Counted from the stretch's first letter, positions 52,179 through 61,376 are shown. The stretch is 64,000 bases of DNA from Thiomicrorhabdus chilensis DSM 12352 (GCF_000483485.1 NZ_KI519609.1:2075460-2139459), one strand, 5' to 3'. Notes: generated from the letters alone by a model not told the origin. Numbers and translations: made by a program.

Positions 52179-53591
52179 TTACAACGCATGAAATTGCGGT
52201 GCAACGTGTTTATCCGCTTCCGGTGTTGCCACCACTTTGCCACGCAGTGAATTGGCAAAGGCTTCGGTGATCTCCACGTCCACAAACTGGCCGATCAACT
52301 CCGGCGAACCTTCAAAATTGACCACCCGGTTATTTTCGGTGCGCCCTGCCACTTCGTTGAATTTATTGCGTGACAAACGTTCCACCAACACACTTTGCAC
52401 CGTACCCAGCATGCCTTCGCTGATTTCGGCAGTCTGCTTGTTCAGCAGTTCCTGCAAGGCATACAAACGGCGCTTTTTCTTTTCCAGCGGTTCCTCGTCC
52501 GGCAGGCTCGCGGCTGGGGTGCCCGGACGCGGACTATAGATAAAGCTGAACGAACGGTCGTACTTCAACTCTTCGACCAGCGCCAGGGTTTCTTTGAAAT
52601 CGTCACAGGTCTCACCCGGAAAACCGATAATGAAATCGCCCGACAAACTCAAGTTAGGACGCAAAGCACGGATTTTTCGAATGGTCGATTTGTATTCCAT
52701 CACCATGTGATTGCGTTTCATCAACGCCAGCACGCGGTCGGCACCCGATTGGATCGGCAGATGCAGATGCGACACCAATTCCGGAATTTCCGCATAACAA
52801 TCGATGATGCTCTGCGTCATCTCATTGGGGTGCGAGGTAGTGAAGCGGATGCGGTCGATCCCTTCCACCGCACGCACCGCATGCATCAACACCGCCAAAT
52901 CGGCAATTTCGCCGTCGGCCATCACCCCGCGATAAGCATTGACGTTTTGACCCAACAGATTCACTTCACGCACGCCCTGTGCCGCCAGAGAACGGATTTC
53001 GTGCATCACATCCTCAAACGGACGACTAACCTCTTCACCACGGGTATAAGGCACCACGCAGAAAGTACAATATTTGGAACAGCCTTCCATCACCGACACC
53101 ATCGCCGAGACACCACTGACTTCCGGTTCCGGCAGGTTATCGAACTTCTCGATTTCCGGAAAGGTGATGTCGATGACCGCTTTTTTCTTTTTGATGTGGT
53201 CATCGCCGCGCATTTCTAACGCCTGATCGATCATGGCCGGCAAACGATGCAACGTCTGCGGCCCGAAAATCACATCCACACTCGGCGCACGCTGACGAAT
53301 CACCTGGCCTTCCTGTGACGCCACACAACCACCCACGCCAATGACGCGATTGGGTTTCGCAGCCTTCCATTTGGCCCAACGCCCCAATTCCGAGAACACC
53401 TTTTCCTGCGCCTTCTCGCGCACCGAGCAGGTGTTCATCAACACCACGTCCGCCTCTTCCGGCTCGGTCACCAGCTTCAGACCATGGGTCTTTTCCAATA
53501 AACTCGCCATCTTGTCAGAATCGTATTCGTTCATCTGACAACCGTAGGTAATAACGTAAAGTCCGCCAGTAAAAGGGGTGGTTTGCGACAT
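52179..53591 (-). CDS. miaB: tRNA-2-methylthio-N6-dimethylallyladenosine synthase
   Basis: Radical-SAM methylthiotransferase acting on i6A37 of tRNA. The 470-residue protein has the N-terminal cluster Cys residues ([40 protein letters not shown]), the radical-SAM motif [24 protein letters not shown], and a C-terminal TRAM domain (about 380–448, with LVERLSR). The order miaB–phoH–ybeY–corC–lnt is conserved, although here a MITE-like element separates the first two genes. Confidence 0.97.
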   Translation of the reverse strand: MSQTTPFTGGLYVITYGCQMNEYDSDKMASLLEKTHGLKLVTEPEEADVVLMNTCSVREKAQEKVFSELGRWAKWKAAKPNRVIGVGGCVASQEGQVIRQRAPSVDVIFGPQTLHRLPAMIDQALEMRGDDHIKKKKAVIDITFPEIEKFDNLPEPEVSGVSAMVSVMEGCSKYCTFCVVPYTRGEEVSRPFEDVMHEIRSLAAQGVREVNLLGQNVNAYRGVMADGEIADLAVLMHAVRAVEGIDRIRFTTSHPNEMTQSIIDCYAEIPELVSHLHLPIQSGADRVLALMKRNHMVMEYKSTIRKIRALRPNLSLSGDFIIGFPGETCDDFKETLALVEELKYDRSFSFIYSPRPGTPAASLPDEEPLEKKKRRLYALQELLNKQTAEISEGMLGTVQSVLVERLSRNKFNEVAGRTENNRVVNFEGSPELIGQFVDVEITEAFANSLRGKVVATPEADKHVAPQFHAL

Positions 53592-53764
53592 ACTTGTTTT
53601 CCGTGCTCGATATAGGGTTAATTACACAATTAATGCAAAGTCCATGACAAAGCTATGTAACTGAATATTATATAAAAATTAAGGTCGCGTATTCTAACAC
53701 ACAGACTTAACTATGTGCGTAAAAAGCAGCGGACTAAAACGAAACAAACATTCTACTAATCAAC

Positions 53765-55432
53765 CTATTCACTGACACGCCTTTTATTAGAGCGTTCCAA
53801 TAATTGCTCGGCTTGAACAGCGTATGCTTTATAAACTTTTGGCAACATTTCTTGCTGTCGATACCAAAGTAAATACTGTTTTAAATCATAAAAATTATTA
53901 TCCCTAACAGCCTGATGAAACAAATTTTGCATATTATTCAAAACCAACTCCCGGTACAACTCATTACCTGAAGCGTATTTAAAGTATCCCTTTACTTCTT
54001 GTTCTGGATATTTTTTATATAAAAACAATCTGTTTTTAAAGTAATAAGTCTCAAAAGAAGCAGAGGCGCTTTGGTAAGCGTATCGCGCAATAGCCAAAAC
54101 CATAACCAAAAGAACCACTACAACCCCAACCTGAATCATTCGAGAAAGTTGAAACTTAATTACTTGCGTTTTGAACTGTGTACCATAAACCAACAGCAAT
54201 AACACCAAAAAATAATGTGTGGCTGACAATTCAAAAGGATAAGAAACCAACGCCTGAAGAATCAATGGCAAAGAGAGCGCCAGTAAAACAAAAAAACGCT
54301 CCCTCCCTTGTTTAAACCAATTCACCAGTAAAGCAATCAAACCCAACAAGATTGGCAACATACCAATCACACCAACTTGAATCAACCAATACAACAATTC
54401 ATTGTGAGGATGTGTGATCCGGCTGATATCAAAATTTACAATCCGAGAATCCAACCATAGCTGATGTGCAAATATGAATTCCTGAAGTGCCGACGGATAA
54501 TTACCTATGCCCACCCCGAACCAAAAGTTTTCTAAAAACAATTTCAAACCGCTTTCATACATAAACCAACGGATGTCTAATCCCGTCAAGACACTTGAAA
54601 ACTTATCAGCAACATTAACCCCTACAACCGGTACAAAAAGGTTCAATGACAACCCAAGCAAGGATGCGATTACCCATAGTCCTAGCGAGGACTTATGATT
54701 ATATAACCTCATGCGCGCGCCCCAAAGCAATAAAGCCACACCGATGGTTAATGCCAAAAACCCAACGCGAGAACCACTATTCGTCACTAAAAACACACCC
54801 AAAAATGCAAGCGCATATAATGGAAAACGCCCCCAAACATTCAAACGCTTGAAGCTTGGCTGTAGTAACAAAAACACACTCAACACCACTGCAAATGCCA
54901 TAAAGCTGGCAAACATGTTTTTTTGCTGCAAAGAGCCAAGATACGCATTATGCATTTTAAGAGGAAAGTATCCAGACAAGGTATAGAGCACACCGAAAGG
55001 ATCGAAACGCTGGTCTAAAGCAATCAACCCCTGAATCAAACCAAGAATCACGAACGCGTAAAACAACGAAAACCAATGATGATTTTCCCAGCGATACTGC
55101 ATCAGAGCAAATACAAACAGGAAGCCAACAAATATAGCACCGGCTTGATACTTGTACTCATACCAATCACTAGTTTGCAAACCACCAATAATCAACAGTA
55201 ATGTAAAAGGAAAAGAAAATACGACAACAAATAAGGAAACAACCAGACGCTTGGAAGATATTATTCTATATAGGTTCCAAACAATAAAAAGACTCGCTAC
55301 AACATATACACCTAAGTTGTATGGCGTTATCAGACCCGATTGCTGACCGATATTAGGCACTGAAAAAAGATTAGCATAATAGAGAATCCCTAATAAGATT
55401 AGGCCAATTAGATTAACTGTAGTTTGAAGCAT
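53765..55432 (-). CDS. Wzy/PglL-type O-oligosaccharyltransferase or O-antigen ligase
   Basis: 555-residue polytopic membrane protein with about 11–12 helices. The Wzy_C signature is a large periplasmic loop holding ISRITHPHNELLYWLIQVGVIG, preceded by FWFGVGIGNYP. Family members attach glycans to O-antigen acceptors or to pilins (PglL, TfpO). Its position directly downstream of a pilin-like gene (58 bp, with a leaky-type terminator between) is like TfpO next to pilA, so pilin glycosylation is the favoured inference. The region is visibly AT-rich (for example 13 G/C of 60 in 54001–54060), unlike the neighbouring housekeeping genes, which suggests transfer or rapid diversification. Confidence 0.75.
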   Translation of the reverse strand: MLQTTVNLIGLILLGILYYANLFSVPNIGQQSGLITPYNLGVYVVASLFIVWNLYRIISSKRLVVSLFVVVFSFPFTLLLIIGGLQTSDWYEYKYQAGAIFVGFLFVFALMQYRWENHHWFSLFYAFVILGLIQGLIALDQRFDPFGVLYTLSGYFPLKMHNAYLGSLQQKNMFASFMAFAVVLSVFLLLQPSFKRLNVWGRFPLYALAFLGVFLVTNSGSRVGFLALTIGVALLLWGARMRLYNHKSSLGLWVIASLLGLSLNLFVPVVGVNVADKFSSVLTGLDIRWFMYESGLKLFLENFWFGVGIGNYPSALQEFIFAHQLWLDSRIVNFDISRITHPHNELLYWLIQVGVIGMLPILLGLIALLVNWFKQGRERFFVLLALSLPLILQALVSYPFELSATHYFLVLLLLVYGTQFKTQVIKFQLSRMIQVGVVVVLLVMVLAIARYAYQSASASFETYYFKNRLFLYKKYPEQEVKGYFKYASGNELYRELVLNNMQNLFHQAVRDNNFYDLKQYLLWYRQQEMLPKVYKAYAVQAEQLLERSNKRRVSE

Positions 55433-55449
55433 ACAAAGCTCTTAGAAAT

Positions 55450-55481
55450 AAAAAAGCCCGCATCAGCGGGCTTAAAAAATA
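55450..55481 (-). terminator. Intrinsic terminator of the pilin-like gene
   Basis: On the minus strand, AAGCCCGC–TGATG–GCGGGCTT followed by TTTTTATT, 10–40 bases past the pilin stop and just before the downstream ligase gene. Confidence 0.8.
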
Positions 55482-55489
55482 ACGCTTTA

Positions 55490-56023
55490 TTATTTCAACT
55501 GTTTACAAAATGTTACCCCTGCTTCACTATCTGCATCATAAGCAACACTTGATCTATACTCCCCTGTTGTTGCAACACCATCATCAAGTTTATTATCAAT
55601 ATTTAGTGCAATGCGGTTAGGTACCAAGCTAGCACATACATATTTAACATCATCCTCAAGATTAGTACCATTACCCCCATCATTTTCATATGACAGCACA
55701 CCATCCAATGCATGATCAGGGCCATCAGAATCCGCAGAAGTTCCTAAGGTACCGCCAATAAAACCTTCATTTTTTAAGTTAAACCAAAAAGAATCATCCG
55801 TAGTACCAGGATAAGATCCTGTACGATCACGATAAGCCCAATAAGCAGCTGAAACACCTTCAAGATCCTGCGTTACACTTTTAACTTTTGAGTTTTCAAT
55901 CAACTCTTGACCTTTCAATACACCACCCAGTAGTAAACCGATGATGACCAATACGATTGCGATTTCCACCAGGGTGAAACCCTTTTGGTTTTGCAGTTTT
56001 GTTTGTACGTTTTTCATGTTCAT
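55490..56023 (-). CDS. Type IV pilin-like / pseudopilin protein
   Basis: 177-residue protein with a prepilin leader (MNMKNVQTKLQNQKG) and cleavage before FTLVEIAIVL, with Glu at +5, so it is a PilD substrate. The helix has GLLLGGVLKGQELIENSKV, then the segment AAYWAYRDRTGSYPGTTDDS. Two Cys near the C-terminus (YVCASL and TFCKQL) probably form the D-region disulfide. The closest pattern is the type II/IV major-type pseudopilin of GspG-like or PilA-like size. The DGPDHALDGVLSYENDGGNG region is rich in acidic residues. It has its own promoter region and terminator; a PglL-type gene follows. Confidence 0.85.
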   Translation of the reverse strand: MNMKNVQTKLQNQKGFTLVEIAIVLVIIGLLLGGVLKGQELIENSKVKSVTQDLEGVSAAYWAYRDRTGSYPGTTDDSFWFNLKNEGFIGGTLGTSADSDGPDHALDGVLSYENDGGNGTNLEDDVKYVCASLVPNRIALNIDNKLDDGVATTGEYRSSVAYDADSEAGVTFCKQLK

Positions 56024-56084
56024 TCCTCACAAATTAAAGAAGTTACCTTTCTCTAGGTGGTTCCATCATAGCAAACCGTTTTAA

Positions 56085-56114
56085 ACAAAAAAGAGTAAAA
56101 GTTTTTTACTCCTA
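56085..56114 (-). terminator. Intrinsic terminator after the histidine kinase gene
   Basis: On the minus strand, GAGTAAAA–AAC–TTTTACTC followed by six T, about 30 bases past the kinase stop (56143) and upstream of the pilin gene. Confidence 0.75.
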
Positions 56115-56142
56115 CCATCAGGGGGCTAAATATTGAGGCAGA

Positions 56143-57228
56143 TCAACTTAAGGCGGGTAAATTGTTGAGTTTGAGCTCAAAATTCAACTGCTGGTCATGC
56201 TGATGAAAGGCGATCTCACTGCCGACTTGTTTGAGCAGTTCACGAGTTAGAAACAGCCCCAACCCCATGCCGCTCTCACTGGTGGTCCAGAAAGGTTCAA
56301 ACAGGCGTTCGGACTTTAAAGGTTCCAGACGGCCGTCTAGACAACTCTGTATCTCTACCAGCGCCCCCTCTTCTCCTTGCGATTGCACCTTGATAGAGAG
56401 TCGACAGTCTCCACCGGGGTGATCTCGATAATTGCCCAATAGGTTTTTAAACACCTCCAACAGCACCGGTCGCGCAATGCGCACCGATGCACCGCCAGTC
56501 AAGTCGGCCTGCAACTGGTACATATACAGCACTTCTTCAATTAGGATATTCAAATCAACCGAATCATCGGCAAAAAACTCTTGTAAGGGCTGCTTCATCT
56601 GTTGAATGGTATTGCTGGCCCTTAAAGCCATCACCGGTAAGGTGCTTTGCAGACGATTGAACAGTTTAAGCTTGTCCTGATCGTTATCAATGCATTCAAC
56701 CTGCTCGCTGAGCAACTGGATAAACTGGGCGATGTTTTTGACTTCATGCTGAACAAACATTTGGTAACGTTCCAAACGTTTTTGTGAGGCGAGAATCTCG
56801 GCATGCTTGTGATCCAGATCCTGTTGCAGGATTTGGCTAAACGTTGTAACAATCAGGCTTAACCAGCTACTGCGTTCGCCGCGGTACTTGGGTAGATCAA
56901 ACTGCAGCTCAAAACGCATATCGTCACGTTCCAAGAGTATATTCCGGTAGTTGGCTTTCGCGTGCTTTTGGCCAAAGCCTTCAAAACGTTGCTCGCCAAA
57001 CCAATCAATTTGCGCTTGCAGCGACAAAATGCCAGCCTTCTCCAATATTGGCCAGGCCTGTTCAAAAAAATCTAACGCATCCTGCCCCACCTGCTGATTC
57101 AATTCATATAGTTGGGCAATTCTTTGGCTGAAACGGGCGGTTTGCTGATGGACGTAATAGGCCACCAACAGCAACACAAATCCAAACCCCACCAATCCGA
57201 GCGAAACCGCATCAACAAAAAAATTCAT
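56143..57228 (-). CDS. Sensor histidine kinase, PrsK-like
   Basis: 361-residue kinase with one N-terminal membrane helix (about 10–27), then a cytoplasmic sensing region without an obvious PAS fold. The H-box is MFVQHEVKNIAQFIQLL, the N-box EVFKNLLGNYRDHP and the G-box ESGMGLGLFLTRELL, so it should be active. The HEVKN-type H-box with neighbouring Asn recalls PrsK of PEP-CTERM systems (HDLKN), which is inference from motif shape. The response regulator at 57548 lies 320 bp upstream on the same strand and is the likely partner. Confidence 0.82.
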   Translation of the reverse strand: MNFFVDAVSLGLVGFGFVLLLVAYYVHQQTARFSQRIAQLYELNQQVGQDALDFFEQAWPILEKAGILSLQAQIDWFGEQRFEGFGQKHAKANYRNILLERDDMRFELQFDLPKYRGERSSWLSLIVTTFSQILQQDLDHKHAEILASQKRLERYQMFVQHEVKNIAQFIQLLSEQVECIDNDQDKLKLFNRLQSTLPVMALRASNTIQQMKQPLQEFFADDSVDLNILIEEVLYMYQLQADLTGGASVRIARPVLLEVFKNLLGNYRDHPGGDCRLSIKVQSQGEEGALVEIQSCLDGRLEPLKSERLFEPFWTTSESGMGLGLFLTRELLKQVGSEIAFHQHDQQLNFELKLNNLPALS

Positions 57229-57394
57229 TGTCTTCCTACTGCCCTTCTTATGGGGTGGTGAGTGTTAATACATCATTCTAAACTTTTTTATAACATTTAG
57301 CCCATGCTTGTCACCCCGAACAACTTTTTCTGTCATATAAAAGAAAGTGTAGAAAAGATATGCCTTAAATGAGTAATCGGGATGTCAGACTGCA

Positions 57395-57475
57395 GTGTCA
57401 CCCTGAGCTTGTCGAAGGGTCTTCAGCCGCCTTGCACACCCTTGCAAGATCCCTCCACTTCGGTCGGGATAACAT
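57395..57475. repeat. Dispersed-type imperfect inverted repeat
   Basis: The sequence GTGTCACCCTGAGC followed by TTGTCGAAGGGTCTT has a loose inverted counterpart AAGATCCCTCCACTTCGGTC…GGGATAACA. The GTCACCCTGAGCTTGTCGAA form is a widespread bacterial dispersed repeat as far as I recall. It sits in the 320-bp gap between regulator and kinase. Confidence 0.5.
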
Positions 57476-57547
57476 ATGGTAAGTGAAATGCTTTTTTGAA
57501 AATGAACAGGCCTGGTTAAAGTCTGGGTTAAACACCCCCATAAACAC

Positions 57548-58150
57548 TTACTCTCTCTGCAGGCCGTATTTTTTAATCAAATAATAGACGTTTTCACGTT
57601 TAATCCCCAACTGGCGGGCGGTTTCATGCACATTAAAGTCGGTGTCAGCCAACACCTGCTTGAGCAATTTTTCTTCGGCCTGATTGCGAATCTGTTTCAT
57701 GCCTTCACCCAAACTGGCTTCAATCTCAACCCTTTGAACCCCTTCCTGCGTTTTAAGCTTTTGGGCTTGCTCATAAAAGAGCACCGCGCGCCTGACCGAA
57801 ATCAACAACGCCTCCTGAGACACCGGCTTTTCAAGAAAATCGAACGCGCCCTGCTTTAAGGCTAAGTAAGAGGTAGCCTGTGCATTTTGTCCCGTCAGAA
57901 CAATGGTTTTGGCTGGCGATTGATGGTTTGCCAACCAGTCCAACACCGCCAACCCTTCCTCGGGCGTATGCTCATGAGGCGGCATGCCCATATCGAGCAC
58001 CACCGCATGCGGGGCATGCTGTTTTAGGACTTGCAGGGCCTGTTTACGCGAATCGGCTTCCAACACCTCATACCCGGCGCTTTCCAATGAAAAACCCAGC
58101 ATGCCACGCAGTGCTGGGTCGTCGTCGATGATTAAAATCAAAGAACTCAT
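57548..58150 (-). CDS. Response regulator: receiver plus Fis-type HTH
   Basis: 200-residue DNA-binding regulator. The receiver domain (1–125) has IIDDDPA, the phospho-acceptor Asp in VVLDMGMPP, Thr in IVLTGQN, and Lys in FLEKPVS. The C-terminal Fis-type helix-turn-helix (about 160–198) reads DFNVHETARQLGIKRENVYYL. The DMGMPP…EGL motif is like that of PrsR/NtrC receivers, but the sigma-54 AAA+ domain is absent, giving a short NtrC-without-AAA+ (PrrA/ActR-like) architecture. Its start is 6 bp after the stop of the RTX-like pseudopilin gene, so it belongs to that operon. Confidence 0.88.
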   Translation of the reverse strand: MSSLILIIDDDPALRGMLGFSLESAGYEVLEADSRKQALQVLKQHAPHAVVLDMGMPPHEHTPEEGLAVLDWLANHQSPAKTIVLTGQNAQATSYLALKQGAFDFLEKPVSQEALLISVRRAVLFYEQAQKLKTQEGVQRVEIEASLGEGMKQIRNQAEEKLLKQVLADTDFNVHETARQLGIKRENVYYLIKKYGLQRE

Positions 58151-58156
58151 TCAGAA

Positions 58157-59527
58157 TTATGGCCTGACCAATTCGCTGCCGTTTGGAACATAGTTGTAGT
58201 TAATCGAATCAAAGTCCGTCACGGTTCCACCATAATCTGTCAACATCTGATTCCAGTCTGCCTCAGACTTTGTAGTGTACAGTTCATTGGTGCCTGAACC
58301 TCCATCCAGCACACCGCCCGCTAGGTCGCCGTAAAGATACAGTTTATCGTCATCATTATTCATCAACACCGTTCCGGTGACATCGCCTTTGATGACGACA
58401 ATATCATTTCCTTTTCCGGCATCAATCTCACCAATGACCGCGCCGCCAATTTCACTGATATCATCCCCGTCACCTAAAGTCGCCTGCCCACGGAGCAATA
58501 TGGTACCCAATACATAGAGATCATCATTGTCCTGCCCCATGTCGGCATTACCGCCGGCTTTGATATTCCCCACCAGCTTCAACTTATCCTCACCGTCTTT
58601 TAGTTGCACATTGGCATCCAGATTTCCGCCAAGACCATCATCATCGGTATCGATGTAAAAAGAATTATCCTCACCGTTACCCACGTTCAAGTCGTTTGCC
58701 GAATCCACATCGCGACGAATGATTACCTCGTAACCTGCGTAATCCGAGTCCGTAACAGTTAAAGAGATGTTATTGAGCAGATCCAATACCTGCTGTTTGA
58801 TTTCATAACCGGAAATCGTCACCATCTGATCATCATAATTGGAATCACTGAAAACACTCTTCCAAAGCAACAAATCATTGTCACAGTTCTCATTCTCTTT
58901 GCCGCTTTCGACATTACATGACGCCAATGAGGTAGCACCGCCATTCTCATTAAAGGCCACGATCACTGCAGGAATCGCACTTACCTCAACATTACTGGCC
59001 GTCGAGTTACAAGCCGTCGCCTCTTTTTTACAAACAGTATAACTTTCAGCAACGATTGGATTATCTCTTGTGGGAGGTGTTTGCAAATCAAAAGCCGGTG
59101 GGCTTTGGTTACCGAAGTAACTTGCTGAATCCGTTGGATCCGCAATGGCCGCAGCGCTTGTGGCATTGGTGTTAATACCATATGCAAATACATTTCCATA
59201 TTCATCGCTGGTCACATCAAACCCCAAACCGATGTCATCAAACGGTACCGTTCCTTTGCTGGCGGTACATTCAAAACTGGCTTCACGGTTCTCGATACCA
59301 TCATTATCCGTATCTGGACAAGGCATATGGCGATTCACCAACACATAATCCAACATCGCACGTTTGGTGACCTGTAAATTGCCCATGGTGTGAGCTTGAT
59401 TGGCATTGTCTATGTAAGCCCCTACTGTACTGAAACCTGCCCCAATCAAAATCGAGATAATTCCCAATACAATTGCGATTTCAACCAAGGTAAACCCTTT
59501 CTGAATTTTCATCGCTCTACTTTTCAT
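58157..59527 (-). CDS. Pseudopilin with C-terminal RTX-like acidic repeat domain
   Basis: 456-residue exported protein. The prepilin leader (KIQKG) is cut before FTLVEIAIVLGIISILIGAG (Glu +5). A Ca-site module PCPDTDNDGIENR lies at 69–81, and Cys residues lie up to position 215. Then comes a repetitive region (282–419) of seven units like LKDGEDKLKLVG, MGQDNDDLYVLG, LGDGDDISEIGG, AGKGNDIVVIKG and MNNDDDKLYLYG. Unit starts are spaced 27, 21, 21, 19, 19 and 19 residues apart. The G-[D/N]-x-D-x-hydrophobic pattern resembles RTX nonapeptides and suggests a Ca-bound beta-roll/solenoid. The start overlaps the previous gene by ATGA. It lies in an operon with two other pseudopilin-like genes and a response regulator. 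No close named family is recognised. Confidence 0.8.
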   Translation of the reverse strand: MKSRAMKIQKGFTLVEIAIVLGIISILIGAGFSTVGAYIDNANQAHTMGNLQVTKRAMLDYVLVNRHMPCPDTDNDGIENREASFECTASKGTVPFDDIGLGFDVTSDEYGNVFAYGINTNATSAAAIADPTDSASYFGNQSPPAFDLQTPPTRDNPIVAESYTVCKKEATACNSTASNVEVSAIPAVIVAFNENGGATSLASCNVESGKENENCDNDLLLWKSVFSDSNYDDQMVTISGYEIKQQVLDLLNNISLTVTDSDYAGYEVIIRRDVDSANDLNVGNGEDNSFYIDTDDDGLGGNLDANVQLKDGEDKLKLVGNIKAGGNADMGQDNDDLYVLGTILLRGQATLGDGDDISEIGGAVIGEIDAGKGNDIVVIKGDVTGTVLMNNDDDKLYLYGDLAGGVLDGGSGTNELYTTKSEADWNQMLTDYGGTVTDFDSINYNYVPNGSELVRP

Positions 59528-60384
59528 CTGAATTCTCCCGTGCCAATAATGGCCACTTTTGCTTGATTGACTGTGACCCAGGTAACAAAGTCCCGGTTTT
59601 CCCCCGTCTGGGTATCCACAAAGACTCGATCATCATCACAATTTTCCATTTCATCTGATGTGCCACCGGTGCAATTATCACGATTTACCTCTTTTCCATT
59701 CGCACCCCATGAAACCACCGTTGCAACCACGCCCTCACTTTTCTGATTACCATTCTCATCATTCACAATAATGTTTAATGACCCGCTTACACCTCCAAAC
59801 GGAGGCGTGGCCAAATGAAAAAATGGGGGTAAGGTCACATTGGTTGTCGGGCGTGGATCCGTTGTATTGGTGCAAGTTGACGAACACACATCGTTGCAGT
59901 TAGAAGAAGCGGTAATGTCCGCGCAATAATAAATATTCGTATCCGGACATAACCACATATCGGCCTGGCTTCTTGTTCCAGCCTTACCCAACACACTGGC
60001 TGGCTCGCAACTGTCATTCACATAAGTCGAACTTTCGGCTCTTTGATGCACACGGTAATAGTAAGGATTACCCCACGCATCCTTTTCAGGAACCCCCAAA
60101 TCATTAAAAGGCAAGGTACCTTCGCGATCAACACACACCTCAACACCGCTCGACACACTTCGGTTTTCAAGACCGTCACCATCCGTGTCTGGACATGGCA
60201 CATAGGCATTGACCGACAAGTAAGTTCGCATGGAATCATGGATACGTGCCATATTCTTTTGCTCTTCCATTTTATGGTCGGTATCAAAAACCAAACCAAA
60301 AATCCCATTAAACCCAGCCAAAACCAAAGTCAGAATCAACAGGCCTATGGTAATTTCAATGATTGAAAACCCTTTCTGATTCAT
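59524..60384 (-). CDS. Pseudopilin-like protein with Ca-type module
   Basis: 286 residues from ATG 60384, which overlaps the stop of the upstream gene (TAATG); longer starts at 60393 and 60414 are possible. Prepilin leader MNQKG, cleaved before FSIIEITIGLLILTLVLAG (Glu +5). It contains PCPDTDGDGLENR (about residue 63) and a CVDREGTLPFNDLGV–DAWGNPYYYRV segment, a pattern common in multi-domain pseudopilins of type II/IV systems. Several Cys pairs and C.STCTN. suggest disulfides. The C-terminal part ends in VTVNQAKVAIIGTGEFR. It is translationally coupled to its neighbours on both sides. Confidence 0.8.
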   Translation of the reverse strand: MNQKGFSIIEITIGLLILTLVLAGFNGIFGLVFDTDHKMEEQKNMARIHDSMRTYLSVNAYVPCPDTDGDGLENRSVSSGVEVCVDREGTLPFNDLGVPEKDAWGNPYYYRVHQRAESSTYVNDSCEPASVLGKAGTRSQADMWLCPDTNIYYCADITASSNCNDVCSSTCTNTTDPRPTTNVTLPPFFHLATPPFGGVSGSLNIIVNDENGNQKSEGVVATVVSWGANGKEVNRDNCTGGTSDEMENCDDDRVFVDTQTGENRDFVTWVTVNQAKVAIIGTGEFR

Positions 60385-61376
60385 TATGGACATACCGCAC
60401 CCCAAGACCGCCAATTACCACCACCAGGATTGGTCGTCGCATCGTAATCGTTATACCAATGCTGCATAGTGCTATCAATATCCGTGTAGTCACCGGAAGG
60501 GTCAATTCCCTGCAAGCGCCTTCTTTCAACACACACCCGGTGCGCAACCAAAGCAATCCATTCATTATAGGTAATCCCAATAATCTGATCGGCTGTGTCC
60601 GAATCGGTAATATCAGGCGTACCGGAGACAAAATTAGCATCACCGTCTTTATTCGCGGCATCCAAACCATCGTCCCCCGCATCAATGATCAGTGCGACAT
60701 AACCACCCACCCCATTCAAACTCAAAATAGGATCAAACGGATCTAAACTATTTGAAGCAGAGGCCGGGTCTCCCACTAAATTATCCGGGTACAAGGGTGC
60801 ATAACGTTTTGGACCGGTGCCGCCAACATTATTGTAATTGGTGTTCTGGGCACTGAATCTTTCATCCAGAAAATAAAAATATCGACCCGCTTCGGCAAAA
60901 AAAACATTACGAGTCGAGATATTCGCGGGGACAAAGCCTGAACACATTTCGGTACCGTTGCATGACCCCAACCCTACCGCACTGGTCGGATCGGGAACAT
61001 AACCACTCCCCGCCACACCTGAAATCAGCGGATTGCCGCAATTGGCTTCGGTACTGTTCAAACTCCCATCCCCATTCAAATCCGGACACGGAAAATATCC
61101 CGGCGGCGGAATCTTATCACTGCCTTCCATATCGCCACTGCTGGAATCAGTCATATAGATTTCGGGCTGTAAAACCGAAAACTCCAACAAGCGCGCCTTG
61201 ACCAGTTTCAACTCACTCAAGTCCTGTTCAATCTGCTCATTTTTAAAGATTGAAATCAAACTTTGATGCTTGGTTGAAAGCCACAAGGACGCAATAATCA
61301 CCACCACGACAATGAACAGCATGATCACAAATCCATTTTGTTTATGGCACGGTTTCATAGAACATCCTTTTTTCAT
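60384..61376 (-). CDS. PilX/GspK-like minor pseudopilin with Ca-type module
   Basis: 330 residues. A short basic N-terminus, then G^FVIMLFIVVVVIIASLWL. The residue at +5 of the mature chain is not Glu, as in GspK and PilX minor pilins that sit at the fibre tip, so a tip role is inferred. Module PCPDLNGDGSLNSTEANCG (about residue 96) is EF-hand/dockerin-like (D-x-N-x-D-G). It has four or more Cys, and the tail carries GGNWRSWGAVCP. It is the first gene of the operon; a weak −10 (TATACT, minus strand, 61414–61409) lies about 33 bp upstream. Confidence 0.75.
   Translation of the reverse strand: MKKGCSMKPCHKQNGFVIMLFIVVVVIIASLWLSTKHQSLISIFKNEQIEQDLSELKLVKARLLEFSVLQPEIYMTDSSSGDMEGSDKIPPPGYFPCPDLNGDGSLNSTEANCGNPLISGVAGSGYVPDPTSAVGLGSCNGTEMCSGFVPANISTRNVFFAEAGRYFYFLDERFSAQNTNYNNVGGTGPKRYAPLYPDNLVGDPASASNSLDPFDPILSLNGVGGYVALIIDAGDDGLDAANKDGDANFVSGTPDITDSDTADQIIGITYNEWIALVAHRVCVERRRLQGIDPSGDYTDIDSTMQHWYNDYDATTNPGGGNWRSWGAVCP

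Noticed and set aside
57395-57475. Considering the GTCACCCTGAGC repeat as a promoter or operator for the kinase
   Set aside because: It is a loose inverted repeat of a widespread dispersed type, far from the kinase start, with no operator symmetry for a specific regulator.
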